A stretch of 64,000 nucleotides of DNA from Piezodorus guildinii (GCA_023052935.1 CM041295.1:169562366-169626365); one strand, 5' to 3'. Counted from the first letter of the stretch, positions 1-10,677 are shown. Notes: generated by a model not told the origin, from the sequence alone. Numbers and translations: made by a program.

Positions 1-179
1 CCCAGCAAATTGTAAATATTGTATATAAGTATGAGTGTGTTCATGTTTTGTTTATTTATTTGTTAACCTAATATTTATTTAATTTATAAATTTTGTTATT
101 ATATCTATATATCTGCGTGGCTCTACAACCCTTGGTGGGTGTTGGCCTCCTCAATGAGCCACCGCCATTCTGTCCGATT

Positions 180-1507
180 CTATGCTGCCGCTCTCCAATT
201 CCTGACTCGCAACAGGCTCCATGCGTCGGCCGCCACTCCATCAATCCATCGCAGCCTTGGCCTACCGGTTCGTCGGGTGCTGAGAATGGGGGTTTCCAAA
301 GCTCTTTTGGGCAGTTCTTCCCCTCGCATCCTTGCGACATGGCCAGCCCAACTAAGCCTTCCCAGCTTTATGAATTTCAGAATATCCATTTCTCCTAAAA
401 GGTCATGAAGTTCCCTGTTACTCCTAATTCTCCATCCATCTCCATCTCTCATAGGGCCAAATATTGTCCTCAAGATTTTTCTTTCAAATGTTAGCAGGCT
501 ATTTCCATTTTTCACTGAGATGGTCCAGGTCTGAGAAGCGTAGGTAAGAACAGGGCGAATTAAAGTTTTATAAATGACCAGTTTGGTACCCCTAGTAATA
601 AACATGCTGCGGAGAGTGTTCAGCAAGGCGTAATAGGCCCTGTTAGCTGCCACCAGTCTTTTCCTTATTTCAGCAGAGACATCGTTAGCTGGTGTCACTA
701 GGGATCCTAAATACGCGAATTCGTTGACCCTTTGGAATGTGTAAGTTCCTACAATCAGTGCCTCCTCGTCACCAGCCCCTGTGTACATATATTTGGTCTT
801 CTCCTCGTTCATGGCCAAGCCCATAGCTGAAGCAGCTTCTATGATTTTTTTAAAAGCTTCTAGCAGTCGGGTCCTGGCTACGATATTCAGACCGTCAGCA
901 TATGCCAATATTTGTACACTCCGGGTGAAGATCGTGTGACTTGTCTGGATTCCTAAGTCCCGTACAACTTTCTCCAGTGCAAGATTGAAGAGCAAACAAG
1001 CCAGCCCATCCCCTTGTCTTAATCCTTTATTTGAAGGAAATGGATCTGAGCAGTCAGCCTCTATATCCTCCAAAACCGCCTCTACATTAATCAGCAATTG
1101 GAAGTGTTTAGCCCAGCGCTCTAGAATGTCAGGCTTATTGGTAAGGAGTGTCCCATCCTCTTTCTTGCATGCTTGAATCCTTGTCCGTCGTTTACCTTCT
1201 GGAAGAATTTCCTGCTTTCCTTTGCATCCCAATATGCCTCTATATCCTCCAGATCTTTCCTCCCCCATGCTCTCTTCTTACACCTAAAAAATTTCTTCTC
1301 TATTCTTCTCCTGTTCCTATATTTCTCCGTGGCTCTCCTGGTGAAGCGCTTATTTATCATGTTTCGGTACGCTTCGTTCTTCGCATTACTAATCACTTTG
1401 CATTCCTCATCGAACCATTTACCTTGACCCTCAAGATTCTTCCTCCCAAGGACTTGCTCTGCAGCGCCGTCCAAGGCCTTCTCTAATTCATTCCAAACTT
1501 CAGCCAC
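180..1507 (-). pseudogene. LINE ORF2 remnant: linker, RT palm/thumb and C-terminus
   Basis: Two overlapping frames (1507 to about 1170, then to 180) join into one protein remnant. The first part is the basic linker between endonuclease and RT. The second holds RT motif B (GLRQGDGLACLLFN), the catalytic box mutated to YADG instead of YADD, then the thumb and a C-terminal tail with GRPRLRW-DGVAADAW. RT motifs before GLRQGDG are absent: near 1030 the linker runs straight into the GLRQGDG segment, so several hundred bases are deleted. A frameshift near 1170 joins the two frames. The YADG change alone would inactivate polymerisation. It lies just 3' of the endonuclease remnant at 1654-2172. Confidence 0.8.
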
Positions 1508-1653
1508 TTAGAGTCCGTCTCTCACAAATTTTACTGTTTTCCGTTGGTACGCTAGGTAGTTTTCTGGCTCCTTCAATTTTCCGATGTTCCATCTTTTAAA
1601 TATTTCTGTCCTGTGGCTCCTGATGGTGGCAATCCTGGCTCTGATTCTTGATG

Positions 1654-2172
1654 TTACAAGGTAATGGTCAGAGTCAACGTTGGCTCCTCTGTAAGTCCTG
1701 GTACTGAGGAGATTGGATTTGTGACGAGCACTGATAAAGATGTGGTAAATCTGGTTTTGGGTAATGCCATCGGGTGATCTCCATGTAGTCTTGTGAATCC
1801 GTCGTCCCGGGACAGAGTACTCCCCACTGCTAAATTTCTGGACGCAGAAAAGTCGATAACCCTCCTGTCATTTTCATTACTTCGCTCATGCAAACTGTAT
1901 GAGCCAATCGTGGGCCTGTATTCATCTTCCTTACCAATCTTAGCATTAAAATCTCCCAGTATGATTTTGATATCAGATCTGGGACATGCATCAATGGCCC
2001 GTTCGAGGGAATCATAAAAGTCGTCTTTCTCATCATCATTTAAGACCTCTGTGGGTGCATGACAGCTAAATAGGCTATAATTGTAGAATGTACCTTTGAT
2101 GCGGATGGAGCAAAGCCGATCATTAATAGGATTGAATCCAATAATTAGTTGTCTTATCCAACCTCTCCCCAA
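1654..2172 (-). pseudogene. LINE apurinic-type endonuclease remnant
   Basis: This reading frame carries the middle and end of an APE-type endonuclease, the enzyme that nicks target DNA for LINE insertion. Visible pieces are SLFSCHAPTE, a GDFNAKIG metal-site motif and a downstream NDRRVIDF segment followed by DGFTRLHGD. The catalytic SDH box near the domain end is not recognisable and the frame degrades into VLVTNPISSVPG-like sequence, so a frameshift or substitutions are present. The N-terminal third (WN and E boxes) is missing because the element is 5'-truncated at 2187. It belongs with the RT remnant at 180-1507. Confidence 0.75.
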
Positions 2173-2342
2173 TAACCCTGTGCCAAATGTTATTATATAC
2201 CTTTATTAATTTTAGTTTCATTTTATGTAATTTGACTTTTTGTTTGTTTTTATTTGTAAATATTGGATGAATGTTATCATGTAGGAATATTATTATTGTC
2301 CATTGCAACAAACTGTAATATATCCGAATAAATAAATATATC

Positions 2343-3679
2343 ATTCTGATTAAAATAGTCTGACAGCGCTAAATACCGATATTTTAAATTTTCTAACTCT
2401 AAAGTACCTTTAGTTTTGTAGATTCCGAAAAAATAGCCATATCATGATTTTAGTATTGTTTCAAAACGGCTAAATAAACAATTTGATAATTACTTAAAGA
2501 CCGAAAAAAAGGATAAACATTTGTTGGTTTTTTTTTTTGTTGGTTTTTTTTGGGAACATAAGAATAGTAACATAGATGTATAATACACTGTTAGAAAGTT
2601 TGAAAAACAATTTAAACAATTTTTTAAAGTTAAATTAGATTTAGGAAATGGCAAGTTAATACCAATGCCCCTATCAGAATATATGGGCTTAGAATAAGTT
2701 TTAAGTACTGCAGGTGGCGTGACTTTGACAACTTCATAATCAAATTTAACTTCCGAGATTTCAGGAACTCCCAAGAATAAAATATTGATTAAATAATGTT
2801 TTCAATTTATCGACGAATAGTTATCAAATCATTTATATACAATGATACAACGTAATTAAATATTATACAATCGATTAAATCGTTGAAAAGTATCTGTAAT
2901 TTTGGAAATTGGCTTCCGATATTGCAATGAGAAAACAGATTTGTTACTTTTTCATTCCGTACATGAGATATATAGTATAAGGAAAGTATTGCGATCGTGA
3001 ATTTAGGTATGTTATACCGAACATAAGAATAGTAGTTGGAAAGCTAAATATTTTATAAAAATTTTTATCTTATGCACAACGTTGTAGAAGGTAATGTAAA
3101 TTGACGAATAAGGCTTATGAGATAAAAATTGTACACACAATTTCATACTTTTATATAATTTAATATAACGCATGTTTCCAACGAAATTGAAGGTAATTCT
3201 TTAAACGTATTCGAAATCTAGATTTATGTAATAGTTAATTAAAGCGGGCCACGTTGTTAGATCTCAAACATGAAGCGTTATGCTATTAACTCTCTCAAAT
3301 TTCTTACATTCCTAACTGACATTTCTACATCATCACTTTTCCATTAAAATCCTATGTTAAAAATGTTAACAAAAACCTTCATATGAGAAAATATGAATTA
3401 AGGAATGTTTTACTTAACATAACAATAGTAGGTTTTATATATATGTATAATATATATAACACTTATATATAATATAATATAATACACCGCTATGTATAAT
3501 ATACCGTGGGAAAGCTAAATATTTTAGAATAAATGTCATATTATAAACAAAGTTCTGGAAGGTAATGTAAAGTGACGGATACGGCATAAACTAATGATAT
3601 TGTACTTAACAATTTTAAATTGTTATATTATTTAATATAAAAATATGTGTCCAACCAAACTGAATTGAATTCTTTAATG
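2343..3679. repeat. degenerate dispersed repeat, copy 1 (families E and F)
   Basis: No gene is seen. Bases 2343-2410 match, on the opposite strand, a repeat at 57390-57640 and the same strand of 27830-28060 (family E). Bases 2480-3420 align in order with 25950-26790: shared blocks include GGTGGCGTGACTTTGAC, AAGTATTGCGATCGTGAAT, GGTAATGTAAATTGACGAATA and GGGCCACGTTGTTAGAT. A second, partial unit of the same family lies at 3420-3679, with another at 28150-28330. The order of blocks is conserved, so this is an old interspersed element of unknown class. It has no coding capacity that I recognise; the 94-codon frame at 2490-2774 has no homologue I know. Confidence 0.6.
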
Positions 3680-4039
3680 TCAATTACTAGTATAGAAGAG
3701 TATATATTATTATGAATAAAATAATTAGATCTTTCTCTTCTATTTTATTTTTTATTTTTACATAAATGAAGCTTTAATTACGTTTTGACTTTTTTTTTTT
3801 GCATTATCATCAGATTATCCAATTAAAATCAAAAACTATTTAAGTACAAGCTTCTTCATACATGCAAGTGATTATGATTATGATACTGAATTGTTTTTGT
3901 TTTTAATTGGATAATCTGAAGATAAGCAACAAAAAAAAAAAAAAAAATCGAATCGTAATTGAAGTTTAATTTATGTTAAATATTTTATTATATTATAATA
4001 AAAAGAGAAGAGAAAGTTCTAATTATTTTATTCATAATA
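3680..4039. mobile_element. palindromic MITE, copy 1
   Basis: A hairpin-forming non-autonomous element. The left arm contains ATTATGAATAAAATAATTAG and a TCTTTCTCTTCT segment (3709-3742). The right arm contains the inverse, AGAGAAGAGAAAG then CTAATTATTTTATTCATAAT (4003-4039). Inner inverted blocks TCAGATTATCCAATTAAAA and TTTTAATTGGATAATCTGA also pair. A 12-bp direct repeat AATTCTTTAATG flanks it (3668-3679 and 4040-4051). A second copy at 51707-51947 has the same arms and its own 12-bp duplication. The left end here carries an extra ACTAGTATAGAAGAGTATAT that the right end lacks. The superfamily is unknown; a TSD near 12 bp is unusual among cut-and-paste elements, with Mutator-like (9-11 bp) the nearest. 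Confidence 0.75.
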
Positions 4040-4109
4040 AATTCTTTAATGTTTTTTCAACTCTATAACTAATTTTATATATCAATCTTAAATTATTTGC
4101 AACAACCAA

Positions 4110-4145
4110 GGTAAGTGAAAGTCGTGTGTTGCACGCACCAGATTT
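4110..4145 (+). repeat. recurring GGTAAGTGAAAG hairpin motif
   Basis: The segment GGTAAGTGAAAGTCGTG is followed by TTGCACGCAC, giving a short stem-loop with CGTG/CACG arms, then a T-run. Near copies occur at 26597-26625, 55621-55652 and, more diverged, 55703-55732. The spacing of the elements is constant although flanks differ. It is probably a conserved end or subterminal hairpin of the dispersed repeat family, with function unknown. Confidence 0.5.
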
Positions 4146-4612
4146 TTTTTTTTTTTTTTGTAAGTAATAATTAATTTCCTTCAGATATTTTCAATAAAGT
4201 GATTAAATAGATCTTTTAACTTTAAATTTTTTTTTCAGAGAAATTGAGGCTTCATGCATTAAGTAATGGTTCAATAATTGATATTACCAGGACCGGCTGG
4301 GTCTTCAGCTTGATAAGGCGGGAGATAAAACTGAGGACCGCATAGGGCGGTTCGATAAGAAAACTTCAGATGATTAGGGTGACAACAGCAACAAAATTAA
4401 TCGCTCCAAACGGTTTTTACCCTATAGTGGGCCCTACGGCGTAGGCACATCTAAACTTATAACTTTTAAACATTAGGATTCTAAGTAGAAAGAATAAAAT
4501 ATACTAAAACTTTCGTACGCAAAATACAACTTTCATTTATCTCGTCTAGTTGAAAGAAGAAGTTGGAAAAAGGATTATGTCATTTCGTAAGAAACGATTA
4601 TAATAGATTAAA

Positions 4613-4910
4613 TAAAACAAAAAAAAAACTTGTACCTCTACAACCCATGAAGGGTCTTGGGCTCAGTACACATAGAGATTCCTACTGTTTCTAGGCCAAC
4701 GGCCGTGCAATGAGGTGATTAGGCCTTAATCACGCTCAGCCACCAGGTTTTTCCTCAATTTGGGTACCCACTTTAAATTGGCTGGGTCTACCCCAGGAGG
4801 GTCTCTATACCTTAGGGTCGCCCCACGGCTGAACTGCAAGAATATATAATATTCTGCCACAATCGCAATTCGAACCCAGGACCCGGAGAACAGTAGACTA
4901 GTACTATTAC
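4613..4910 (-). mobile_element. tRNA-related SINE, 5'-shortened
   Basis: On the minus strand the element opens with a tRNA 3'-half-like stretch containing GGGTTCGAATTGCG, close to the RNA polymerase III B box. About 240 bp of body follow, ending in GGGTTGTAGAGGTACAAG and a T/G-rich tail. A flanking direct repeat AGATTAAA is at 4605-4612 and 4911-4918. The A box is not present at the start, so the head is truncated or replaced. The last ~30 bp resemble the 3' end of the RTE-like LINE at 105-150 (CCAACACCC then GGGTTGTAGAGCCAC), suggesting that LINE as the mobilising partner. A fragment of the same family sits at 25395-25490. Confidence 0.7.
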
Positions 4911-5461
4911 AGATTAAACAATATAAAAATAGGAATTATTATTAATATACAACAATCACTTAAGTTTAGATTAAATAAAAAATCGTGCACACATCATTAT
5001 ATATTTGGTTTGCCATCAAAACTAATAAAAAGCCTCAAATACACACAACTTTTACCCACCTATCTTTTTAAAATTAATTTTACCACTTTTAAATACAATC
5101 AAATTCGAAAAGAAAAATTACATTATGATATGATGGAAACATTTTATGGATTTGTGCCCATTTTTTAGGCATGTATTATACAACGATATATTTTACATTT
5201 ATGCTTCAATTCTTATTTGCGAACAAATAAAATAAACCTGAAAAATATGTTTGATGTTTTATCTTTTTCAATTGGTTACCAAAGATTTTCACATTTCATA
5301 TTTACTCATTTTTTATCAACACTAAATAATGGTTAATTGTTTCGAATAAACAAATTTGAAGGTATTGCAGGGAAAGATATTTGACATTAAAGCCCTGTCA
5401 AACTAATTCGATCAGAATTAAACCTACATGAAATTAAATCCAGTTTAATTTTACATCAATA
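4911..5461. repeat. AT-rich dispersed repeat (family E), left half
   Basis: No gene is seen. The part from about 5300 to 5461 matches family E copies at 57390-57640 and, inverted, 27830-28060: AATGGTTAATT, CATTAAAGCCC, AATTCGATCAGAATTAAACCTAC and TTTACATCAATA occur in order. The repeat is cut at 5461 by the I/L1-like LINE and continues at 9068-9130, so this is its left half. Confidence 0.55.
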
Positions 5462-5759
5462 ATAATAATAATAATAATGTTTATTAATATAATACATTTT
5501 TTTTTCTATAAATACAAAATAAAAACATTCTTGCTTTGGATTACTCCGTCAGCAGTGTTGCAAATATTATAAATTGAAATAAAGAATACATATCACATAT
5601 CAAACTAATAAACAGATCAGTAAAGAGAATACCAATTATAAACGTAAATTTTAATAAACTAAAGGAATTACTTATTTAAATATCGAAAGTAAACTTTTTC
5701 AACAAAATGTCTTTCTTTTTCTTTTCTTTTTTTTTTCCTTCTTAATTATAATTAAATTC

Positions 5760-6660
5760 TTAAACTAAAAAAGCTCTATAACGTAACGCTTCTCTTAAAA
5801 ATTTTACTAGGACAGTCCAGTTAGAGCCGTTTAAAAGATTAATGACTTCACTATCTGTTAACGTTGCACTTTTCAAAAATTTGATTCTATATGGTTTTAC
5901 TATAGGGCAGATGGCAATTAGGTGCTTAACATTTTCAACTTCTTTTAAATTACAAAGAGGGCATGGTTGACATATATCAGTTCTGAACGGTTTATAATTT
6001 AAATTTAATAATTCTGCGCGGCTTTTTAGTATTAATTTTGCATCATTAAATGGCATAGAATATATATAACCCCTGCTTGAATTATAATTTAATTTAGGAT
6101 ATAGACCATGATGCGAGCCTTGTTTTGCATTCGATTCCGCATTTAATACTTCTTCCTTAGTTATATTACTAATAATATTGTCTATATTGGCTTCCCATAT
6201 TGAGTTGATATTATCTTTGTTCACATTCGTATTAATATTATATTTGTCACACAAATACTTCCATGATTGAAACCAGTAGAGTTTTTTATTAATTATTTGT
6301 TTTGCAACAATTTTCGGTAATCTTGAATCTGGCAGCTTTAAAACTTTCAAAAAATACTTTAAATGTAATTTTAATGTGTGCAAGTAAATATTTGAAACAT
6401 TGAATTCTAAATTGAAAATATAATTTGGCGTATTTTCTGGAGCGAAAATAGTTTTTTAATAAAGAATCTCTGTAATTTTTCGACGTGCTCGAATTTTTCA
6501 AAACCCAAACTTGTGAGCCATAACACATGACCGATCTCGATACGGCATTGAATACTTTAAACTTAGCAGAGACAGGTATATTATTGTTATTAAAAACGTT
6601 ATGCCAAATACAGTTAATACCCAATTTCGCAGTAGATAGTTTTTCTTTCAGATGGTAGTT
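5760..6660 (-). pseudogene. LINE ORF2 C-terminus: RT thumb and Cys/His domain
   Basis: Two frames (6624 to about 6370, then 6383 to 5760) carry the region after RT. The first holds the thumb: GINCIWHNVFNNNN, SAKFKVFNAVSRSVMCYGSQVW. The second holds a basic helical stretch (LPKIVAKQIINKK-WF) and a zinc-binding-type motif CPLCN-x8-H-x4-C near its end (about 5910-5975), a common tail in I-like LINEs. Between the two frames the sequence encoding the W-to-thumb connection is frameshifted and interrupted by stops near 6420-6480. A paralogous tail is found on the plus strand at 16400-17072. It is downstream of the RT part at 6731-7230 in the same element. Confidence 0.75.
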
Positions 6661-6730
6661 AAAGGATAAAGTAGGAGTTAGGTAGACACCTAAATATTTA
6701 TATTTATCTACAACTTGAATTTGTTTACCA

Positions 6731-7235
6731 CTATACTCCCAAAACTCCTACACTTTCCACCTCTTTTCTTGCAGATCTTATCTTGGATTTATCGAGATTA
6801 ACTTCTAGCCCCCAACTATCGCAATATACACTCAATTTATTAATCATGACTTGTAATTTGACGGGGTCATCACTAATCAAAACAATATCATCAGCATACA
6901 TCTGCATATTTACATCGAAATTTCCCAATTTTATAATTCCTCCTATTTCTTCGACCAAATCATTAATATAAATACTAAACAAGATTGGCGATAAAAGGCA
7001 TCCTTGTTTTAAACCGCTTGGTGTGTCAAAAAACTCGGACATTCCTTCATTACCCCAAACAGCCGCACGCGTTTTGTCGTACAGGCATTTAATTATATTA
7101 ACAAATTTGTTGGATATACCACATTTGTGTAACTTATAAAATAGTAGATCTCTCGGAATGGAGTCAAAAGCAGCTCTAAAGTCGATAAAAAACAAATAAG
7201 CAACAAGTAAGCAACTCCAGTCAAACCATTCTTGT
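6731..7235 (-). pseudogene. LINE reverse transcriptase, front half deleted
   Basis: The frame opens at RT motif A (FFIDFRAAFDSIPR), then GLKQGCLLSPILFSIYIND (motif B) and the catalytic MYADDIVLIS box (about residues 90-100), followed by NKLSVYCDSWGLEVNLDKSKI. Motif A is preceded by only a few residues and then by a WFDWSC linker segment, which in full-length relatives lies roughly 200 residues upstream. I infer an internal deletion of about 600-700 bp at 7200-7215 that removed RT motifs 0-2. After KSKI the frame shifts near 6740. The catalytic aspartates are intact but the enzyme cannot be complete. Confidence 0.8.
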
Positions 7236-7239
7236 TTCT

Positions 7240-8195
7240 TTCGCAGGTTAACGCTATTGTTTATATATTTTTTTTAGTTGCTAATTTAATATATTTATTT
7301 AATTTAGCTAAGAATATTTCGGGTTCATTCTCTAAAATTTTGAGATTCAACATTTCCCCCTCTAATTTACTCTTAAAAATTTTATTTTCATCATCTGACC
7401 AAAATAATTTTGGGAGTAAATCAAAACGACCTCATTTCGATTAATATGAGTGATTTTCATGGTTACAGCCACCGGAAAATGATCTGAGAAAATTTCTGTA
7501 ATAACCTCAAATTTATCAATTTTATTTATCAAATTCGAACTGACACAACAAAGGTCAATTACCGAAGAACCCATAGCTCCAACAAAAGTTAATTCACCTA
7601 ATTCATCACCTTTAGTTCTTCCGTTGAGGATTATAAGGTCATTATTTTCGCAAAAATCAATCCACAACCTCCCTTTTGAATTAATGTACAAGTCTTTAGA
7701 TTGTCGATTTGACTTAATATTGGCATCATATATTAAATTTGTTTTAAATTTTTGGGCGTTGGAAATTCTGGCATTTATGTCTCCTATTATTACCATATTA
7801 TGTAAATTACCTTGCTGTACAAAGTCCGTTATTGAATCGAAATCCTTTTTCCAAGTATTTACATTGAGGTATACAGGAATAATATTAATATTGTTTTTAT
7901 TTTCAGAGAATTTTAAAATAACGTTATCGCGTATATTAATAAATGAACATTGTCTCGAAGTAAATTTTGTTTTTTTGTAACCATATATTGCCCCACCCGA
8001 AGCCCTGCCATACTTAAAACGTCTTACAGCTGGAATTACAAAAATACTAAAATCATTCAGTAGATTCTGACACAATTCAACATCTTTTTTCTCTATGAAC
8101 GTTTCAAATAATAAAATAATATCATATCTTTTTACAAAATCAAAAAAACTTAATAAACTTTGTTTATTTTTTAAACCTGCAATGTTATAGGCCAT
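7240..8195 (-). pseudogene. LINE APE endonuclease and linker
   Basis: This is the N-terminal endonuclease of ORF2. From the ATG at 8195 it shows MAYNIAGLKNK (N box), ILLFETFIEKK (catalytic E), VIIGDINAR (metal-site Asp, with Ile replacing the common Phe), GSSVIDLCCVS and IFSDHFPV (catalytic Asp-His) in the normal order and spacing. Length is normal up to the SDH box. A frameshift near 7430 separates it from the linker (WSDDEN, KSKLEGE, LAKLNKYIKLATKK) in another frame. The start lies close downstream of the end of ORF1 (8239). No missing catalytic residue is obvious, so the endonuclease itself may have died only recently. Confidence 0.8.
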
Positions 8196-8238
8196 GATGG
8201 AGATACCTGGTTTATTGCCGTTTTGTTTACCATTTTCA

Positions 8239-9037
8239 TCACATTTGATCTTCTCTTTCTGATTTCTCGAGGCGACGAAAAGAAGAGCGGGGGCGCGGCG
8301 ACCTTTCGGTTTTCCTCTTCTTCGATGGATTCCTTTTCTTAATAAGTTTGCCTTCCTTCAGCCAGCGCCTAAGGGTACCGTCCGAAAAATTTTCTGTGCC
8401 TGTAGCTTGCGATGAATCATCCCCTTCGCTATCTTCTGAGAGATTATCTTCGGTTCGAAACCCAGCCTGCAGCTCGTCTAAGCTCCATAATTTACCCTCT
8501 ATATATAATTTGTCGTATTTCATATAGGCTTTTTTTTTTCTCTTCCCTAGCCGTCTTCCAATAGGGATAGAGCTGCTTTCTTATTGCTCTTATATGCGGC
8601 GGAAAATCTTCAGATAAAGATAAGCCCGTTCCTTTAAGATTCCTAGCTGATCTCAGTATCGCCATTTTAGTTCTGTAAGCCAAAAACCTTATTAGTACAG
8701 GACGTTTAAAACCCTTTTTAGGTACCATTCTTTTAACAAAATCAAGCGCCATTAAATCGTACTGCGATTTAAAAACATCTTTTAATAATAAACCAATATT
8801 TTCTTCTAAGTCCCAAACTTTTTCATCTGGGTTTTCTGGCAAATTGAATAAAATTAGGTTGTTCTTTCTGAAATTATTATCATGTTCCGTGAATGATTTC
8901 TTTAAGTTTTCTACGTCATTTTTTAAGGTGGTAAATTCTTTCTCGAATTTAGAGCTTAAACTTTCTAGCTTCGTATCCAAATGATCTAGCTTTTCTAGTT
9001 TTTTTATGATGGTATCTAATTTTTCATCATAGACCAT
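8239..9037 (-). pseudogene. LINE ORF1 protein, coiled coil plus RNA-binding core
   Basis: ORF1 of the element. From the ATG at 9037 it has a leucine-rich coiled coil (residues about 8-55), then NNLILFNLPENPDE and VKRMVPKKGFKRPVLIRF, the pattern of an L1/transposase-22-like RRM core, then PHIRAIRKQLYPYWKTAREEKKK. At 8521-8530 a run of ten A residues on the coding strand shifts the frame; with nine the protein would continue into YDKLYIEGKLWSLDELQAGF, which is where such proteins normally end, plus a charged tail rich in Ser, Glu and Arg to 8239. The shift is therefore a single-base homopolymer event. ORF1p normally coats LINE RNA for retrotransposition. Confidence 0.8.
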
Positions 9038-9083
9038 TTTAGCTAAGATTGTTGTTAGTGAGTGAAATAATTTTACATCAATA

Positions 9084-9790
9084 TAGCTAGTTTAAAAAAA
9101 ATCGTCAGGGTGTTTCTAGAGAAAGTTCCAAGAAGTTACAAAATACATGACATGAAGTGGAATTATAGTTCTTCGATTAGGATGAAAATGTTTCTATAAC
9201 ATACCGGCTACATAATTGTCTTAAGTACGAATATTTTTTTCAAACATATTTGAAATTGTATTAAAATATAAATCAAGTAAATGTGATAGTTATGTGATAA
9301 AATGACATGAAATACATTTAGAGTCACTGCCCATTGACAGTACTCTAAGAACTTAAAATCAGTGTTTGTATAATTGACAGTACTCTAGTAAGGACTTAAA
9401 ATGAGAAGGTCCCGCGCGCTCGAATTTGAAATTTCCACGATCCAAATACTTTCTCTTACTAAATATTTAATTTATCTTTGATTTACATATTAAGTAAAAA
9501 AACAAAAACAATACTTTGCTATTTGTTGAATAAAGTAATTTGAATGATATAATTTGGAACTTTGATACTTATGGTATTACTTAATTTATTAAGACCTTTA
9601 ACCTTGAGTGGCTAAGAACAGCTCATTGGGGGAAAATATAATGGGAAGGGAAACAAAATAATCCCACTCGTTCGATAAATTAGAACTGTTTAAATAGAAG
9701 TCATTACTCAGTTCTAGTTAACGGAAAACTAATAACTAATCCAACTTAACCAAAATGTATTTAATTGTTTCCAAGATATTTTCTGCCTTG
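9084..9790. other. AT-rich stretch without recognised gene
   Basis: The first ~50 bp are the right half of the dispersed repeat split by the LINE (AGCTAGTTTAAAAAAAATCG, compare 27870-27900 inverted). At 9330-9400 a short tandem duplication TTGACAGTACTCTA recurs with a spacing of about 46 bp. Nothing else is recognised. Confidence 0.4.
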
Positions 9791-10160
9791 ATACCGAGGG
9801 ATCAACTAGATTTGTGTACATCTAGGCATTTAGTTTCACAGAAAAGGAAGCACTGATAGTGGATCCCACTATCAGATACGAGACAAATGACAGGGAACAA
9901 GTCAAAAGAATTCAAGAGGAGAAGGGAAGCATTTACTCCAAATGTATCCCTTATCTACAAGAAAAATTTCGCGAGGAGTTTGGCGAAAGAAAATTTTCAG
10001 TCACGGGACTTTGGTTCGGAAGCAGGGGGACCATCCCAGTAGATACTGGTTCATTTTTGGAGAGGTATGGATTCGAAAGAAAATAGCTGCAAAACATAGC
10101 GGAGACCATAATCCTAGGCTCACTGGGAATCCTGCATCACCATATATATTGAGGCTTGGC
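9790..10160 (+). pseudogene. restriction-like endonuclease domain relic of an R2/R4-type LINE
   Basis: The plus-strand frame around 9838-10086 reads VDPTIRYETND, then a charged stretch and GLWFGSRGTIP, FLERYGF. After a stop at 10084 the next codons give NIAETIILGSLGILHHHIY. This order (Asp-Pro-Thr-x-Arg-x-Glu, Lys/Glu-rich helix, GLxxGxRGTIP, ILHHHLY-like end) is the C-terminal tail I know from LINEs with a PD-(D/E)XK restriction-like endonuclease after RT. Such elements cut target DNA with this domain instead of an APE enzyme. Only about 120 codons remain, with stops at 9856 and 10084. No RT is found upstream. Assignment to R2 versus R4 or another RLE group is not possible by eye. Confidence 0.55.
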
Positions 10161-10677
10161 TCGATTTGTCCAAGAGGCCCATCGATATGTCCAAGTGTTT
10201 CTCTTTGGCAGAATCTCCCTATATTTGTACTTTAAAAATTGTCTTAAGGATTGATGCGGTATGCTGTGTACGCCAAGTTGAGCAGCAAATCCAAATCGGA
10301 ATTTCTCTTTCTTGGACCATCATAATTGATATCCAACTCCCAATTATATGAAAATATAAAATTAATACAGGTCAGATGTATTATTTATTAAAACCAATAA
10401 ATTATGTTTGAAATGTTGAACATAATTATTGAGTATCATATTCTTACTAATTGTATTTTCTGTGGAGGAATATAAAATGTACTCAACTTAAGTTCCAACT
10501 AAAGACTAATAATTATTCTCCTCCATTACTATATTTTCAGTGGTGAAATTATACGTGTTTCAGAAACGTTAAGATTAAATATTGTAGTATTTTTTAACAA
10601 TAAATTTATAGAAATGTAAGAAAATATTTAATACTCTTTATTTCAAACATAACTTAAATAAATTTGAGGATACCACA

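Larger units (their letters stand above)
105..2187 (-). mobile_element. RTE-like LINE, 5'-truncated and internally deleted
   Basis: A non-LTR retrotransposon on the minus strand. An 11-bp direct repeat TGTTATTATAT lies at 94-104 and 2188-2198, bracketing the element as expected for target-primed reverse transcription. The 5' end (at 2187) starts inside the endonuclease domain, so it is 5'-truncated. The 3' end (at 105) finishes with a short TATATC-type simple repeat just after GTAGAGCCAC, a 3' tail shared in style with the fragment at 39268-39563. The element encodes an apurinic-type endonuclease part, a linker and the back half of RT, broken by frameshifts. The front of RT is missing. Clade assignment (RTE-like) rests on the C-terminal GRPRLRW-D pattern and is inference. 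Confidence 0.85.
1..2342 (+). other. possible LINE 3' UTR split by an RTE-like insertion
   Basis: Bases 1-93 and 2199-2342 flank the RTE-like LINE and join across its target-site duplication into one AT-rich stretch that ends in AATAAATAAATATA and then passes into a dispersed repeat at about 2343. The joined stretch resembles the region downstream of Jockey copy D (about 49910-50110): a short GCAA-TTGTA start, TTTATTTATTTG, then ATTTTATGTAATTGA-like sequence. I infer the 3' UTR of a related Jockey-type LINE whose coding part lies left of the window. The similarity was judged by eye and could be chance in AT-rich DNA. Confidence 0.3.
5462..9067 (-). mobile_element. I/L1-like LINE, both ends present, internal deletion
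   Basis: A 3.6-kb non-LTR retrotransposon on the minus strand. A 16-bp direct repeat TAATTTTACATCAATA at 5446-5461 and 9068-9083 defines both ends, and the flanks join into one continuous dispersed repeat (family E). The 3' end (5462) is an ATA/TTA-type simple repeat, and the 5' end is only about 30 bp before the ORF1 start codon. It encodes ORF1 (coiled coil plus RNA-binding core), an APE endonuclease, RT and a cysteine-containing C-terminal domain. The front of RT is deleted at about 7200. Relatives are the 3' fragment at 16400-17282 and, more distantly, other LINEs. Clade is not certain: ORF1 is L1/transposase-22-like, the C-terminus I-like. Confidence 0.85.
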
